Shown here: positions 16,944-26,229 of the stretch, piece by piece
Layout of the letters: each line of letters opens with the position of its first letter
Numbering within the stretch: the first letter of the stretch is position 1
Assembly (NCBI RefSeq): GCF_029945535.1
Contig: NZ_JAQSCU010000004.1
Coordinates: forward strand, 1-48,109
DNA length: 48,109 bases
Direction: 5' to 3'
DNA from: Methylotenera sp.
Lineage (GTDB): Bacteria > Pseudomonadota > Gammaproteobacteria > Burkholderiales > Methylophilaceae
The notes under the pieces: generated by a model
The model's input: only the letters and a program-made list of their open reading frames with translations
What the model was told of the DNA's origin: nothing
The model's database searches: none
Program-made: the position numbers and the translations under genes

Positions 16944-17944
16944 TTAGTCGTATGTGGCAAAATGATATGGACCTGATACTCACCATTTGACAGGCTGCTT
17001 TTCAATGACGCTTCAAGGTCAAAATGCAAAGTTAAACGCTCCTTAATGTTCTTCAGCGCCATTTGGTTGCCAATATGTTTAGTGTTTTTGATGCTGTAAG
17101 GGTTGCTGAGTACTAAATGCACTTCATTACGTTTGGTGTAGATTTGAATGGTAATTTTGCCACCGGTCGCTAACGGTTCTATGCCGTGATAGACCGCATT
17201 TTCAATCAGCGGCTGTAATAGTAACGGCGGTATAAGTGCATCCGGTGGCATATCATCCACTTTCCACTCAATAATCAGCCGCTCTTCTAGGCGTAACTTT
17301 TCTAACGCCAAATATTGTCTACATAAAGCGATTTCTTGCGCTAAAGGGACTAAATCACGATTATCTGCCATCAGTACGCGAAATAGATCCGCCATATCTT
17401 CGAGAGCGGTTTCAGCGCGCTTGGGCTGGCTGCGAATCAATGATAATACTGCGTTGATGCAATTAAATAAAAAATGTGGGCGAATGCGTGATTGCAGGGC
17501 TTGTAGTCTTGCTTCATCAATCGCTGGTGAATAAGCGCGCTCTTGAAGGTTGAAGTAATACAAGATGATCGTACATAGAATAAATGCATAAAAAAGCGAG
17601 CGTTTAACCGATAATAGATTGTCGAATATCAAGGCTTGCGTCAGCAGCCAATGTAAACTAAAACAAGTGAATAAAACGATGGTAAAAATGACGATTATGC
17701 CGTGCCAATAGCGTAGTTTTTTGAGTAGTGGGTAGCTTGTGTATAACATTAACAAGCTCAATAACAGCATGGGTTGCGCAATCGCTGAAATGTTTGTCAC
17801 AAGTGTTACAAACTCAGCAGCATTAGTGCTTAAGATGATCGTAATGAGTGCTAGTAACGTATTAGTGATGACTAAAATGCGTAACGCTACGCCTAAGTTA
17901 CGTAAATTAGGAAGGCGGTTACTTTTTCTCATGGCATGATTCAT
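16940..17944 (-). CDS. algZ: AlgZ/LytS-type membrane sensor histidine kinase
   Basis: The 334-aa protein has about five membrane helices in the first 130 residues and a cytoplasmic kinase part. The phospho-acceptor histidine is H157 in SRIRPHFLFNCINAV, typical of the LytS/YehU/AlgZ class. The ATP-binding N box is LLQPLIENAVYHG. There is no recognisable extracellular sensor domain, so the signal is probably sensed in or near the membrane. It pairs with the downstream LytTR regulator, which it overlaps by 4 bp, and diverges from argH. Confidence 0.86.
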   Translation of the reverse strand: MNHAMRKSNRLPNLRNLGVALRILVITNTLLALITIILSTNAAEFVTLVTNISAIAQPMLLLSLLMLYTSYPLLKKLRYWHGIIVIFTIVLFTCFSLHWLLTQALIFDNLLSVKRSLFYAFILCTIILYYFNLQERAYSPAIDEARLQALQSRIRPHFLFNCINAVLSLIRSQPKRAETALEDMADLFRVLMADNRDLVPLAQEIALCRQYLALEKLRLEERLIIEWKVDDMPPDALIPPLLLQPLIENAVYHGIEPLATGGKITIQIYTKRNEVHLVLSNPYSIKNTKHIGNQMALKNIKERLTLHFDLEASLKSSLSNGEYQVHIILPHTTK

Positions 17945-18157
17945 GCATATGAAATTGTGTTGTTTGGTCTTTTTTGATCATTAGTTAAATCGTAATCCTT
18001 GCAATATGCATTATACTAATCACATAAGTGTATTATTATTAAGCAATAATTGATATAAAAAGTCAAAGTAGTGATTAAAAGTGGTGTCATACACCGCACT
18101 AAAAATTAATCTGGAAAATTGAAACAGACATTCAAGTAGCACGATAAGAAAGAAAAA

Positions 18158-19603
18158 GTGAAAGTGACAAAAAAGACAAGCGCATTAAATAACAAAAATA
18201 CCAGTTGGTCAGGCAGATTTAACGAGCCTGTCGCTGAGTTAGTAAAGAAATACACAGCTTCTGTAAGTTTTGATCAACGCTTGGCGGCGTTTGATATTCA
18301 AGGCTCTATTGCCCATGCGCAAATGTTGGGCGCACAAAAAATTATTAGTTTGGATGACGTTAAATCAATCGAAACAGGCTTAGCGGAGATTTTGCAAGAA
18401 ATCGAGAGCGGTCAATTTGAATGGTTGTTAGATTTAGAAGACGTACATTTAAATATTGAAAAGCGTTTAACCGACAAGATTGGTGACGCAGGTAAGCGCT
18501 TACATACTGGCAGAAGCCGTAACGACCAAGTGGCAACAGATGTCAGGTTATGGTTGCGAGCCACTACAGATGATGTCATTGCCGGCTTAAAAGGTCTGCA
18601 ACTTAGCTTGCTAGATTTAGCTGAAGCACATTTCGACACGGTGATGCCAGGTTTTACGCATTTACAAGTAGCGCAACCAGTAACCTTTGGTCACCATTTA
18701 ATGGCTTATGTTGAGATGCTGACACGTGATATTGGACGTTTTGTCGATTGTAGAAAGCGTATCAATAAACTGCCTTTAGGCGCCGCGGCACTAGCGGGCA
18801 CTAGCTACCCAATTGATAGAGAGTTAGTTGCAAAAAAATTGGGTTTCGATGGTGTTTGTGAAAACTCACTAGATGCGGTTTCTGACCGTGATTTTGCCAT
18901 TGAATTTACTTTTGCTGCTTCATTGGTGATGACGCATTTATCACGATTATCCGAAGAGCTGATTTTGTGGAGTTCGCCAAGATTCGCTTTTATCGACATT
19001 GCCGATAGATTTTGCACCGGCTCATCTATCATGCCGCAAAAAAAGAACCCAGATGTACCAGAATTGGTACGTGGTAAAACAGGTAGAGTTTATGGGCATT
19101 TAACCGCGCTACTCACTTTGATGAAAGGCCAGCCACTAGCCTACAACAAAGATAACCAAGAAGACAAAGAGCCGTTATTTGATACGGCTGATACTTTGTT
19201 AGTCACTCTGCAAATTTACGCAGATATGCTGCGTTTGCCAGTGGTAGAAAACGGCGTGGTAGTTAAAAAAGGCTTTATAGTCAATAAAGACAATATGCGC
19301 CAAGCGGCTTTTGAAGGTTATGCCACAGCTACAGATTTAGCCGATTATTTAGCTAAAAAAGGCATGCCGTTTAGAGATGCGCATGAGGCCGTAGCTTTGG
19401 CTGTGCGATACGCGGTAGATAAAAAGGTAGATTTAAGCGATTTGCCACTGACAACTTTACAAGAATTTGCAATTGAAATTGGTGAAGATGTTTATGCTGT
19501 ATTAACTTTAGAAGGTTCATTAAACAGCCGTAACCATATTGGTGGCACTGCACCTGTGCAAGTTAAAGCAGCCATTGCTCGCGTTAGAAAATCAATGAGT
19601 TAA
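18158..19603 (+). CDS. argH: Argininosuccinate lyase
   Basis: ArgH splits argininosuccinate to arginine and fumarate, the last step of arginine synthesis. The 481-aa protein carries [12 protein letters not shown] and the superfamily signature [12 protein letters not shown] with the catalytic serine loop. The start is GTG at 18158, with a purine-rich but weak ribosome binding site; it sets the N-terminus close to the family's WSGRFNEP. A 213-nt AT-rich gap separates it from the divergent algZ. No convincing promoter or ARG box could be picked by eye. Confidence 0.96.
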   Translation: MKVTKKTSALNNKNTSWSGRFNEPVAELVKKYTASVSFDQRLAAFDIQGSIAHAQMLGAQKIISLDDVKSIETGLAEILQEIESGQFEWLLDLEDVHLNIEKRLTDKIGDAGKRLHTGRSRNDQVATDVRLWLRATTDDVIAGLKGLQLSLLDLAEAHFDTVMPGFTHLQVAQPVTFGHHLMAYVEMLTRDIGRFVDCRKRINKLPLGAAALAGTSYPIDRELVAKKLGFDGVCENSLDAVSDRDFAIEFTFAASLVMTHLSRLSEELILWSSPRFAFIDIADRFCTGSSIMPQKKNPDVPELVRGKTGRVYGHLTALLTLMKGQPLAYNKDNQEDKEPLFDTADTLLVTLQIYADMLRLPVVENGVVVKKGFIVNKDNMRQAAFEGYATATDLADYLAKKGMPFRDAHEAVALAVRYAVDKKVDLSDLPLTTLQEFAIEIGEDVYAVLTLEGSLNSRNHIGGTAPVQVKAAIARVRKSMS

Positions 19604-19627
19604 AAGATTATAAAATGAAGGTGTGAA

Positions 19628-21232
19628 TTGATTTTTAGCGAAAAAAAATTTAAAAAAACTAACCTAGCATTGGCTTTATTAGTCGCAATGCATGCTAATT
19701 TTTCGCTGGCACAAGATCTTCCACAAGAAATACCCGCACCACAAGATACCACGTTGCAACAGCCAGATGACCGCGAATCAACTACAATTACTTGGCCGCT
19801 GTTATCTGGTGAAAGTGTGCAAAGCTTATCTCGTCTGTTTTACCCAAAAAACAAAAGAATGCAGCGTTTATTTATTCAGAGAACGCTACATTTAAGCCAA
19901 GAAATTCGCCCTAATCTGAATGCTTATACCACGACCAATCAGGCTAGCTTGATTGTGATACCCAATATTAAATATTTGGCTAAGCATAGTGGCAGAATTA
20001 GGCATGCATCTACAAAAGCAGCGCATCACAACAAGCCTGCAACTCAGCCAGAATTACACATGAGCTATGGCCTGAAAGATGCTAATCAATTTGCGCTCAC
20101 TTCAGAAATGCAGACTAAATATGTAGATTTGGTGAAAAGAAATGAACAGCTCAAGCAGGATTTAGAAAAGCTAAATGCAAAGTTGGCGCATTTGCAAGAG
20201 GTGATGGCGGCACTTAACATAGAAGCTAAACGTGTGCAAAGCTTGCCTGCAGCACCTCAAATACCTAAAGTATTACCAACACCAACACCAACACCAACAC
20301 CAACACCAACACCAACACCAACACCAACATCAGTCGCGCCAGTTGTAGCTCAAGCCCCTGTGGTTGTTGCAGACGTGCCAGAACTAGCAAAACCAAAGCC
20401 TAAAGTCATTAAGCACGTGGTATCGCCAGCTACTCAAACGCCGGCTAGTACAACAACAGCATCAATGACAGAGCAAGAAACTCTTATTTCTCAATATGGC
20501 TTACTAATTCTTTTAGCATTATTTGTTTTTGGCTCAATATTTGCTGCCTATCGATATAGACGTAAACAAACAGAAGCTTTTAGTTATTTCACCGCAGATA
20601 AATTAGAGCCTATGGATAAAAAAGAATTCATGAGTGCGGTTGATGAAGATGACGAACCGCCCGCTACAGTAGACTTTTCACTAACGTCGAGTGAGTTCTC
20701 AGGCAGTATTTCAGATAACGATTTAGATGCCATCATGTCTTTGAAAAACAAAGAAGAGGGCGATTTGGTGCTTGAGCAAGCTAGAATTTACGTCAATATT
20801 GATCGTGAAAAAGAAGCGATTCTGATATTGAAGGCACAAATTCAATCTGCACCTAAAGCGTCTTTAGATCATTGGTTGGCATTGTTAGATATTTACAGAA
20901 AAACTAATCAAAAAGAAGCATTTTCAGAAAGCGCACACCAATTCCATCAAACCTTTAATGTGATTAAGCCCACTTGGGATAACTTACCGCTACCGATGGT
21001 CATCGCGACCAGTTTGCTAGAGTTTCCGCACATTATTGAGCCTTTAATGAAGCTTTGGAGTGAGTGTGATAAGAGCTTAGAAAAGCTGATAGAAACCAAA
21101 GTTTATCTAGATACGCTATTAACAGATAATCGTGACAGTGAACGCGGTGGCTTTGGTTTAGAAGTGCTGTTGGAAATTAAGTTATTGCGTGATATTTTGG
21201 ATCTTCGCGACAAATTTTCTAATCAAGAATAA
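19628..21232 (+). CDS. FimV-like cell-envelope protein with Pro-Thr repeat
   Basis: The 534-aa protein starts at TTG with an AAGG ribosome binding site about 7 nt upstream. A signal peptide (cut near A28) leads to a LysM-like segment (about 54-115), a short coiled coil (about 165-205), a run of nine Pro-Thr pairs (217-234), a membrane helix (290-307) and an acidic cytoplasmic part with TPR-like helices. The last part (about 335-530) resembles the FimV C-terminal region. FimV proteins bind peptidoglycan and help polar placement and assembly of type IV pili or secretion systems. It lies 24 nt after argH. No pilus genes are adjacent, so the role is inferred only from architecture. Confidence 0.75.
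   Translation: MIFSEKKFKKTNLALALLVAMHANFSLAQDLPQEIPAPQDTTLQQPDDRESTTITWPLLSGESVQSLSRLFYPKNKRMQRLFIQRTLHLSQEIRPNLNAYTTTNQASLIVIPNIKYLAKHSGRIRHASTKAAHHNKPATQPELHMSYGLKDANQFALTSEMQTKYVDLVKRNEQLKQDLEKLNAKLAHLQEVMAALNIEAKRVQSLPAAPQIPKVLPTPTPTPTPTPTPTPTPTSVAPVVAQAPVVVADVPELAKPKPKVIKHVVSPATQTPASTTTASMTEQETLISQYGLLILLALFVFGSIFAAYRYRRKQTEAFSYFTADKLEPMDKKEFMSAVDEDDEPPATVDFSLTSSEFSGSISDNDLDAIMSLKNKEEGDLVLEQARIYVNIDREKEAILILKAQIQSAPKASLDHWLALLDIYRKTNQKEAFSESAHQFHQTFNVIKPTWDNLPLPMVIATSLLEFPHIIEPLMKLWSECDKSLEKLIETKVYLDTLLTDNRDSERGGFGLEVLLEIKLLRDILDLRDKFSNQE
20275..20328 (+). repeat. Hexanucleotide tandem repeat (ACCAAC) x9
   Basis: Nine perfect copies of ACCAAC encode the Pro-Thr run in the FimV-like protein. 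Because the unit is six bases, copy-number changes keep the reading frame and would only lengthen or shorten the linker between the periplasmic domain and the membrane helix. Confidence 0.97.
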
Positions 21233-21251
21233 CTCTGAATTTAAGCCTCAA

Positions 21252-22397
21252 TTAAGGCAGAAACAGTTCTAAAAGCTCATTCAAAAAGCGCTGGCCTAAT
21301 AAAGTCGGTCGCATATTGCCAGCTTCAATGATTAATAATTTCTTGCTTTGAGCGGATTTAATCGTGGCTTCTAGTGTGTGAATATTTAAACCTGTGCGCT
21401 GCTGAAATAAAGCCACAGGTACGCCATCAATCAGCCTTAGCGCATTCATCATAAACTCAAAACCGAGTTCATCTTGCGGTATTAGCCATTCGCGCTCGAC
21501 GGCCTTGCCTTGTAACGCCTGCTCCATATAAGCTTTTGGATGCTTAGGGCGAACTTCGCGGGTGATTTTATCGTGATAACTGAGCTTGCTGTGCGCGCCT
21601 GCACCTATGCCTAAATAATCACCAAACTGCCAGTAGTTAAGATTATGTTTGGCCTGTTTGCCTTTTTTTGCAAAAGCAGAGGTCTCGTAATGTTCGTAAC
21701 CATTTTCAGCCAACAGTGCTTCAATGGAAATTTGCATATCGCTGCTAGTGTCATCATCAGGCAAGCTAGGCGGTGTGCGGTAAAACGGTGTATTTGGCTC
21801 TAAAGTTAAATGGTAAAAAGACAAATGTGTCGGGCTTAAGCGCACCGCAGCTTCTGCGTCCTGCATGGCATCTTCCAAGCTTTGATTGGGCAAGCCATAC
21901 ATAATGTCGCAATTGACTTGCTCGAAGGTTTTCATTGCAAGCTCAACAGCTGCAAAAGCCTGTGCGCTGTCGTGAATGCGTCCTAAAGCTTTTAAATAGT
22001 CACTATTAAAACTTTGTATGCCTAGCGACAGTCGAGTTACACCTGCTTGCTTGTAACCAACAAAGTTGGCAGCATCGACAGTGCCGGGGTTGGCTTCTAG
22101 CGTAATTTCAGCATCAAACTCTAGCGGTGTAAGCATGCGCACATGGTTCAAAATTCGGTCTATCGCTTCCGCAGAAAACAGACTAGGCGTGCCGCCGCCA
22201 AAGAATACACTTTTGATTTTCCGCCCCCACACTTTAGGCGTAGCAAGCTCCAAATCTGCAATTAATGCATCCACATAAGCGCTTTCTGGAATCTCGCCAT
22301 CTTTATGCCGACTTTCATGCGAGTTAAAATCGCAATAAGGACATTTTTTAACGCACCATGGAATATGGATATATAGAGACAGCGGCGGTGGGTTCAT
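21252..22397 (-). CDS. hemW: HemW, radical SAM heme chaperone
   Basis: The 381-aa radical SAM protein has the cluster motif C15-C19-C22 in PWCVKKCPYCDF. It lacks the fourth cysteine that marks the true coproporphyrinogen oxidase HemN, so the heme-binding chaperone HemW is the better call. GGGTPSLF and LGIQSFN are typical. The start is uncertain: the first ATG at 22397 has no near ribosome binding site. The frame stays open for 29 more codons to an ATT that overlaps the TGA of the 76-aa gene upstream, and the extra sequence (IKPAASFDPKP...) looks like the Pro/Ala-rich lead-in common in betaproteobacterial HemW. Confidence 0.92.
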   Translation of the reverse strand: MNPPPLSLYIHIPWCVKKCPYCDFNSHESRHKDGEIPESAYVDALIADLELATPKVWGRKIKSVFFGGGTPSLFSAEAIDRILNHVRMLTPLEFDAEITLEANPGTVDAANFVGYKQAGVTRLSLGIQSFNSDYLKALGRIHDSAQAFAAVELAMKTFEQVNCDIMYGLPNQSLEDAMQDAEAAVRLSPTHLSFYHLTLEPNTPFYRTPPSLPDDDTSSDMQISIEALLAENGYEHYETSAFAKKGKQAKHNLNYWQFGDYLGIGAGAHSKLSYHDKITREVRPKHPKAYMEQALQGKAVEREWLIPQDELGFEFMMNALRLIDGVPVALFQQRTGLNIHTLEATIKSAQSKKLLIIEAGNMRPTLLGQRFLNELLELFLP

Positions 22398-22479
22398 CAG
22401 GCCAGATAAAGTCGCCTCGCCTGCTAATGGCGCAATGGTATTAATCGGCTTTGGATCAAACGATGCCGCAGGTTTTATT

Positions 22480-22710
22480 TCAATGATTTTTTTGATAAGG
22501 ATTCACCAGCATATCAACAAGACGATGCAATGCCTCACGCATCTGCTCTTCAGAAACTTCCATCAACAAGCCATCTTCAAATGCGTCTTGGGCGATTTGT
22601 TTAATTTCATCAAAGTTTTCAGTCATCACTTTGACTTTTTCGGTGCATGCAACAACGCTGTCGTCGTCGCGCACCCATTTTGGCCATACAGATTTTTCAG
22701 GCGTACTCAT
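22480..22710 (-). CDS. Conserved small protein of unknown function
   Basis: The 76-aa acidic, helical protein begins [20 protein letters not shown] and has no signal peptide, membrane helix or known motif. It overlaps the end of rdgB by 4 bp (ATGA) and is followed directly by the hemW reading frame, so it is translated within the rph-rdgB-hemW operon. The fixed place suggests a real gene rather than a chance frame. I do not recognise a function. Confidence 0.75.
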   Translation of the reverse strand: MSTPEKSVWPKWVRDDDSVVACTEKVKVMTENFDEIKQIAQDAFEDGLLMEVSEEQMREALHRLVDMLVNPYQKNH

Positions 22711-23303
22711 GTGCTTAATCGCTCTATTTTTTGCAATAATTTTGCCATTGCGTGTCCACGGTGGCTGATGCGGCTTTTAATTTCCATCGACAATTCAGCC
22801 ACAGTTTTACCCGTTTTGGCATCTAAAAATATTGGGTCGTAACCAAAGCCTTCATTGCCACGATACTCGCTTAATATCTCGCCTACCCATTGGCCTTCTG
22901 CGATAATAGGCTCTGGATCATGCTCATGGCGCACTAGCACCATCACACAGTAAAAATGTGCATGGCGATTTTTTTCGTTTGTCATGACTTCAAGTAGTTT
23001 TTGGTTATTAGCTTCGTCTGACTTTGGTTCGCCTGCATATCTAGCAGAAAGCACACCAGGTGCGCCTTGTAGCGCATCAACGCACAAACCAGAGTCATCA
23101 GCTAGTGCTGGTAAGCCTGTGTGTTTACTGGCGTGACGTGCTTTGGCAAGTGCATTTTCTATAAAGGTACAAAAAGGCTCATCGCACTCAGGTACATTAA
23201 GCACGTTTTGTGGAATGATTTCAATTTTTAGCGGCGCAAGTATGTGCTCAATTTCGCGCAACTTGCCTTTATTGCCTGATGCGATGACCAGCTTGCTAAA
23301 CAC
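22707..23303 (-). CDS. rdgB: XTP/dITP diphosphatase
   Basis: RdgB hydrolyses non-canonical purine triphosphates (dITP, XTP) to monophosphates and pyrophosphate, keeping them out of DNA. The 198-aa protein has the N-terminal [11 protein letters not shown] motif, the catalytic [13 protein letters not shown] segment, GVLSARYAG and EGFGYDPIF, all typical of the Ham1 family. It overlaps rph by 8 bp upstream and the 76-aa gene by 4 bp downstream, so the three are translationally coupled. Confidence 0.95.
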   Translation of the reverse strand: MFSKLVIASGNKGKLREIEHILAPLKIEIIPQNVLNVPECDEPFCTFIENALAKARHASKHTGLPALADDSGLCVDALQGAPGVLSARYAGEPKSDEANNQKLLEVMTNEKNRHAHFYCVMVLVRHEHDPEPIIAEGQWVGEILSEYRGNEGFGYDPIFLDAKTGKTVAELSMEIKSRISHRGHAMAKLLQKIERLST

Positions 23304-24027
23304 TTAATACCTCATTTTGTTTGATAATGAGTTGATTGATGCCGTGCGCAGCTAAATCTAGCATGGCGTTCATTGCATCGCGGCTAAATGGCTCACCTTC
23401 TGCGGTGCCTTGAATCTCAACAAAACCGCCATCTGCAGTCATCACTACATTCATGTCAGTATCGCAGTCAGAATCTTCTATGTAATCTAAATCAAGTACT
23501 GGCGTGTCTTTATAAACACCTACAGAAATTGCCGCTACGCCTTGTTTTAGTGGGCTTGTAGTAAGTTTGCCACTTTTTAATAAGGTTGAAATGGCATCAT
23601 GCAAGGCTACATAAGCACCTGTGATGCTGGCGGTGCGGGTGCCACCATCGGCTTGAATCACGTCGCAATCCATATGAATACTACGTTCGCCTAGTTTTTC
23701 TAAATCAATAATAGCGCGTAGTGAGCGGCCAATTAAACGTTGAATCTCTTGCGTACGGCCAGATTGCTTGCCTTTTGCGGCTTCTCTATCCATGCGGCTA
23801 CCAGTTGAACGTGGCAACATACCATATTCAGCCGTCACCCAGCCTTGCCCTTTGCCTTTTAAAAAGCCTGGTACTTTTTCTTCTACACTGGCTGTGCATA
23901 GCACGTGCGTGTCACCAAATTTTACTAATACTGAACCTTCAGCATGCTTAGTGTAATGGCGAATGATTTCGACATTGCGTAATTGATTATTAGCGCGTTG
24001 GCTAGGTCTTGAGTTGCTTGATTGCAT
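23296..24027 (-). CDS. rph: Ribonuclease PH
   Basis: RNase PH is a phosphate-dependent 3' exoribonuclease that trims tRNA precursors and rRNA ends. The 243-aa length is normal. Signatures are [11 protein letters not shown] at the N-terminus, [14 protein letters not shown] and [15 protein letters not shown] with the phosphate-binding arginine, and [16 protein letters not shown]. There is no sign of a frameshift such as that in E. coli K-12. The gene follows the PP2C gene by 49 nt and overlaps rdgB by 8 bp. Confidence 0.96.
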   Translation of the reverse strand: MQSSNSRPSQRANNQLRNVEIIRHYTKHAEGSVLVKFGDTHVLCTASVEEKVPGFLKGKGQGWVTAEYGMLPRSTGSRMDREAAKGKQSGRTQEIQRLIGRSLRAIIDLEKLGERSIHMDCDVIQADGGTRTASITGAYVALHDAISTLLKSGKLTTSPLKQGVAAISVGVYKDTPVLDLDYIEDSDCDTDMNVVMTADGGFVEIQGTAEGEPFSRDAMNAMLDLAAHGINQLIIKQNEVLSV

Positions 24028-24076
24028 GCTTCTAAATCCTGATTAATCTTTTGAGGTACGTATTATACGTTTAGTT

Positions 24077-25006
24077 CTATATTCGTTTGGTTTTAAGCAA
24101 CGCACGTTGAATTTCAGCAATGGTATTTTCAATTTCATCATCGGTAAAATCGCCATCCATCGCCCCGTCTTGAGTATTTTGCGGATTTGGGTATGTGGTT
24201 GGATTCATGATGGTCGTAGTTAAGCCCATTGCCATCGAGATGGTTGAAACGGCAAGGCCATTGCTTTGTTTATCACCCCATTGCAAGCCGATAGCACTCA
24301 TATTATCGCCTTGGTCTTGACTGGTATTCTCGGCGACATCTAACAGGGTAGTTACGCCGTCAGTAATAGAAGGGCTGTTGAGTATGCGTTTAATCTGTTC
24401 GTCCGTCACTGCCCCCCAAACACCGTCAGTACACAATAAAATGGTATCGCCTTCAGCTAATTCTTGTCGATCAGAAAGGTCGATTTTCGGTGGCACATCA
24501 CCGCCTAGGCAGCTATAAACTTTGTGTCGATAAGGGTGCGTAGACATATCATCTTTATTGATAATGCCTTTTGAATAGAGGGATTGCACAATGGAATGGT
24601 CTTCGGTGCGATATAGCAAATGCCCATCTCTAAAATGATAAAGCCGCGAATCGCCAACATGCGCGCAATACAATACACCGCGCTGCACTACCGCAGCGAC
24701 AATGGTGGTGCGCGGCGCTTCAATCAGTTCTCGTTCTTGCGTGAGCTGGTCTATCATGTCGTGAATCTGTTGCATGTGGTCAATTAAAAACTTAGCTGGG
24801 CTAGAAAGCATAGGCACTGCTAAACGCTGAAAAGCATCTGTCATTGTGGTTACGGCTAATTGTGCGGCTATTTCGCCGTGGCGATGGCCACCCATACCAT
24901 CAGCCACCACTAGCAATAGCGCATCTTTACTATATGAGTAAGCCAGCCTGTCTTGGTTATATTGGCGTGGACCCTGACGGCTATTTTGAAAAATAGTAAA
25001 TTTCAT
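24077..25006 (-). CDS. PP2C-family protein serine/threonine phosphatase
   Basis: The 309-aa protein is a metal-dependent phosphatase. Metal-binding residues appear in QYNQDR (D19 region), VADGMGGHRHGE (D36), CTDGVWG and DNMSAI. It has no membrane helix; after the catalytic domain (to about 245) a 60-residue tail of low conservation follows. It lies 15 nt after the Hanks-type kinase gene, and the natural inference is that it reverses the kinase's phosphorylations. Confidence 0.92.
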   Translation of the reverse strand: MKFTIFQNSRQGPRQYNQDRLAYSYSKDALLLVVADGMGGHRHGEIAAQLAVTTMTDAFQRLAVPMLSSPAKFLIDHMQQIHDMIDQLTQERELIEAPRTTIVAAVVQRGVLYCAHVGDSRLYHFRDGHLLYRTEDHSIVQSLYSKGIINKDDMSTHPYRHKVYSCLGGDVPPKIDLSDRQELAEGDTILLCTDGVWGAVTDEQIKRILNSPSITDGVTTLLDVAENTSQDQGDNMSAIGLQWGDKQSNGLAVSTISMAMGLTTTIMNPTTYPNPQNTQDGAMDGDFTDDEIENTIAEIQRALLKTKRI

Positions 25007-25021
25007 GATGGTTGATGAGCG

Positions 25022-26011
25022 TTAAATAGTTGTTGTATGCGTAATAGCCGCTTTTTGAGGGGGTGTTTTTTTCATCAAAATAGGTTTATTGAGCGCAAGC
25101 ACTATTTTATTGACCAAACTAGACTTTTTCTTAGGAAGTGGTTTAGATTCAAGCAAAGCCTTTTGCAGCGAAAACACACTTTGTGGGCGTTCAAGATAAT
25201 CTAAACTCAAGCAGCTATCGATAATTTCAAGCAAGCTTTGCGAGTAGTTGTCTTTACCTAATTTGACTGCTGGAATAAGCAAATCATTTTTAATGCGCTG
25301 ATTGGCAGCAGGTGGCGAAGTGCGCGTTAAGCATGAATACATGGTTGCGCCTATGCTGTAAATATCGCTCCAAGGCCCAAGTAATTTTCTGTCGTAATAT
25401 TGCTCAGGCGAGGCAAAGCCGGGTGTGTAACTAGGTGAGAATTTTGCTAAATTCTCACTCAAAGCTTGTCTTGCCGAGCCAAAATCCAGTAGAACAGGCG
25501 AACCATCTAGCCGAATGTAAATGTTGGCGGGTTTAATATCTAAGTGCAAAAGTTTCTGTGTGTGCACTTCTCTTAAGCCATTGGAAAGCTCACCAAAAAC
25601 GCGCCTGATAAACTGCTCAGAAACCAAACTTTGCTGACCTAATATATATTCTTGTAATGATTTTCCACGCTCGTACTGCATCACCATGTAAACGGTTTCA
25701 TTAGCCCGAAAAAAGTTAAGCACTCGAACGATATTTTTGTGGTCAATTTTAGCGAGTGATAAGCCTTCATCAAAAAAGCATTTTAGGCCACGCCTAAATA
25801 AGGCTACATCGTCAGCATTTGGTTGAACTGTTGCGCTCTCTGTACGCAAAGCTATTGAGGTAGGCAAATACTCTTTAATGGCTACGGTATTTTTATCTTT
25901 ATCTCGCGCCAAATAGACAAAGCTAAACCCACCAGAGCTCAAGACTTTTCTAATTTCGTAATCTTGTAACTGGTAACCAGTAGGTAACGCTAAATTATCG
26001 GCAGATGACAC
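25022..26011 (-). CDS. Hanks-type serine/threonine protein kinase
   Basis: The 329-aa protein is a kinase domain with a short tail. It has the glycine loop SSGGFSFVYLA, the ATP-anchoring lysine K46 in VAIKEYLP, the catalytic loop HLDIKPANI (D158, N163) and DFG at 176-178. The usual HRD arginine is leucine, so it is a non-RD kinase and may not need activation-loop phosphorylation. Unlike PknB types it shows no membrane helix or PASTA repeats and should be cytoplasmic. It pairs with the PP2C gene downstream and diverges from yicC. Substrates are unknown. Confidence 0.9.
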   Translation of the reverse strand: MSSADNLALPTGYQLQDYEIRKVLSSGGFSFVYLARDKDKNTVAIKEYLPTSIALRTESATVQPNADDVALFRRGLKCFFDEGLSLAKIDHKNIVRVLNFFRANETVYMVMQYERGKSLQEYILGQQSLVSEQFIRRVFGELSNGLREVHTQKLLHLDIKPANIYIRLDGSPVLLDFGSARQALSENLAKFSPSYTPGFASPEQYYDRKLLGPWSDIYSIGATMYSCLTRTSPPAANQRIKNDLLIPAVKLGKDNYSQSLLEIIDSCLSLDYLERPQSVFSLQKALLESKPLPKKKSSLVNKIVLALNKPILMKKTPPQKAAITHTTTI

Positions 26012-26229
26012 TATATATATTTTTCTATTTACTTGTTTTATTAAGGGTAAATTAACTCAAATAATGCATTCAGGCTTGGAATATGTCCAGCAATATAACG
26101 CGTAATTGATTGTACTTAAAGTTATTTGTGAAGTTATTTAGTGGTTTATTTTGGCATCTATTGGCTGGTATTTGATAACATGCTGTTAATTTATTAGTTT
26201 TAGCTAACGCAGCTTCAGGAATTTCCATT

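Noticed and set aside
17945-18157. ARG box or clear promoter upstream of argH
   Set aside because: The gap is very AT-rich and gives several weak hexamers but no pair with good spacing and no convincing operator.
20275-20328. Repeat considered as a CRISPR or minisatellite array
   Set aside because: The unit is six bases with no spacers and lies in a coding frame as Pro-Thr pairs, so it is a simple coding repeat.
21252-22397. Radical SAM protein considered as HemN coproporphyrinogen dehydrogenase
   Set aside because: The cluster motif ends in CDF rather than the C-x-C of HemN, so it fits HemW.
22435-22842. 135-codon plus-strand open frame over rdgB and the 76-aa gene
   Set aside because: It is antisense to rdgB, which has clear Ham1 motifs, and its Phe/His-rich product looks like a back-translation artefact.
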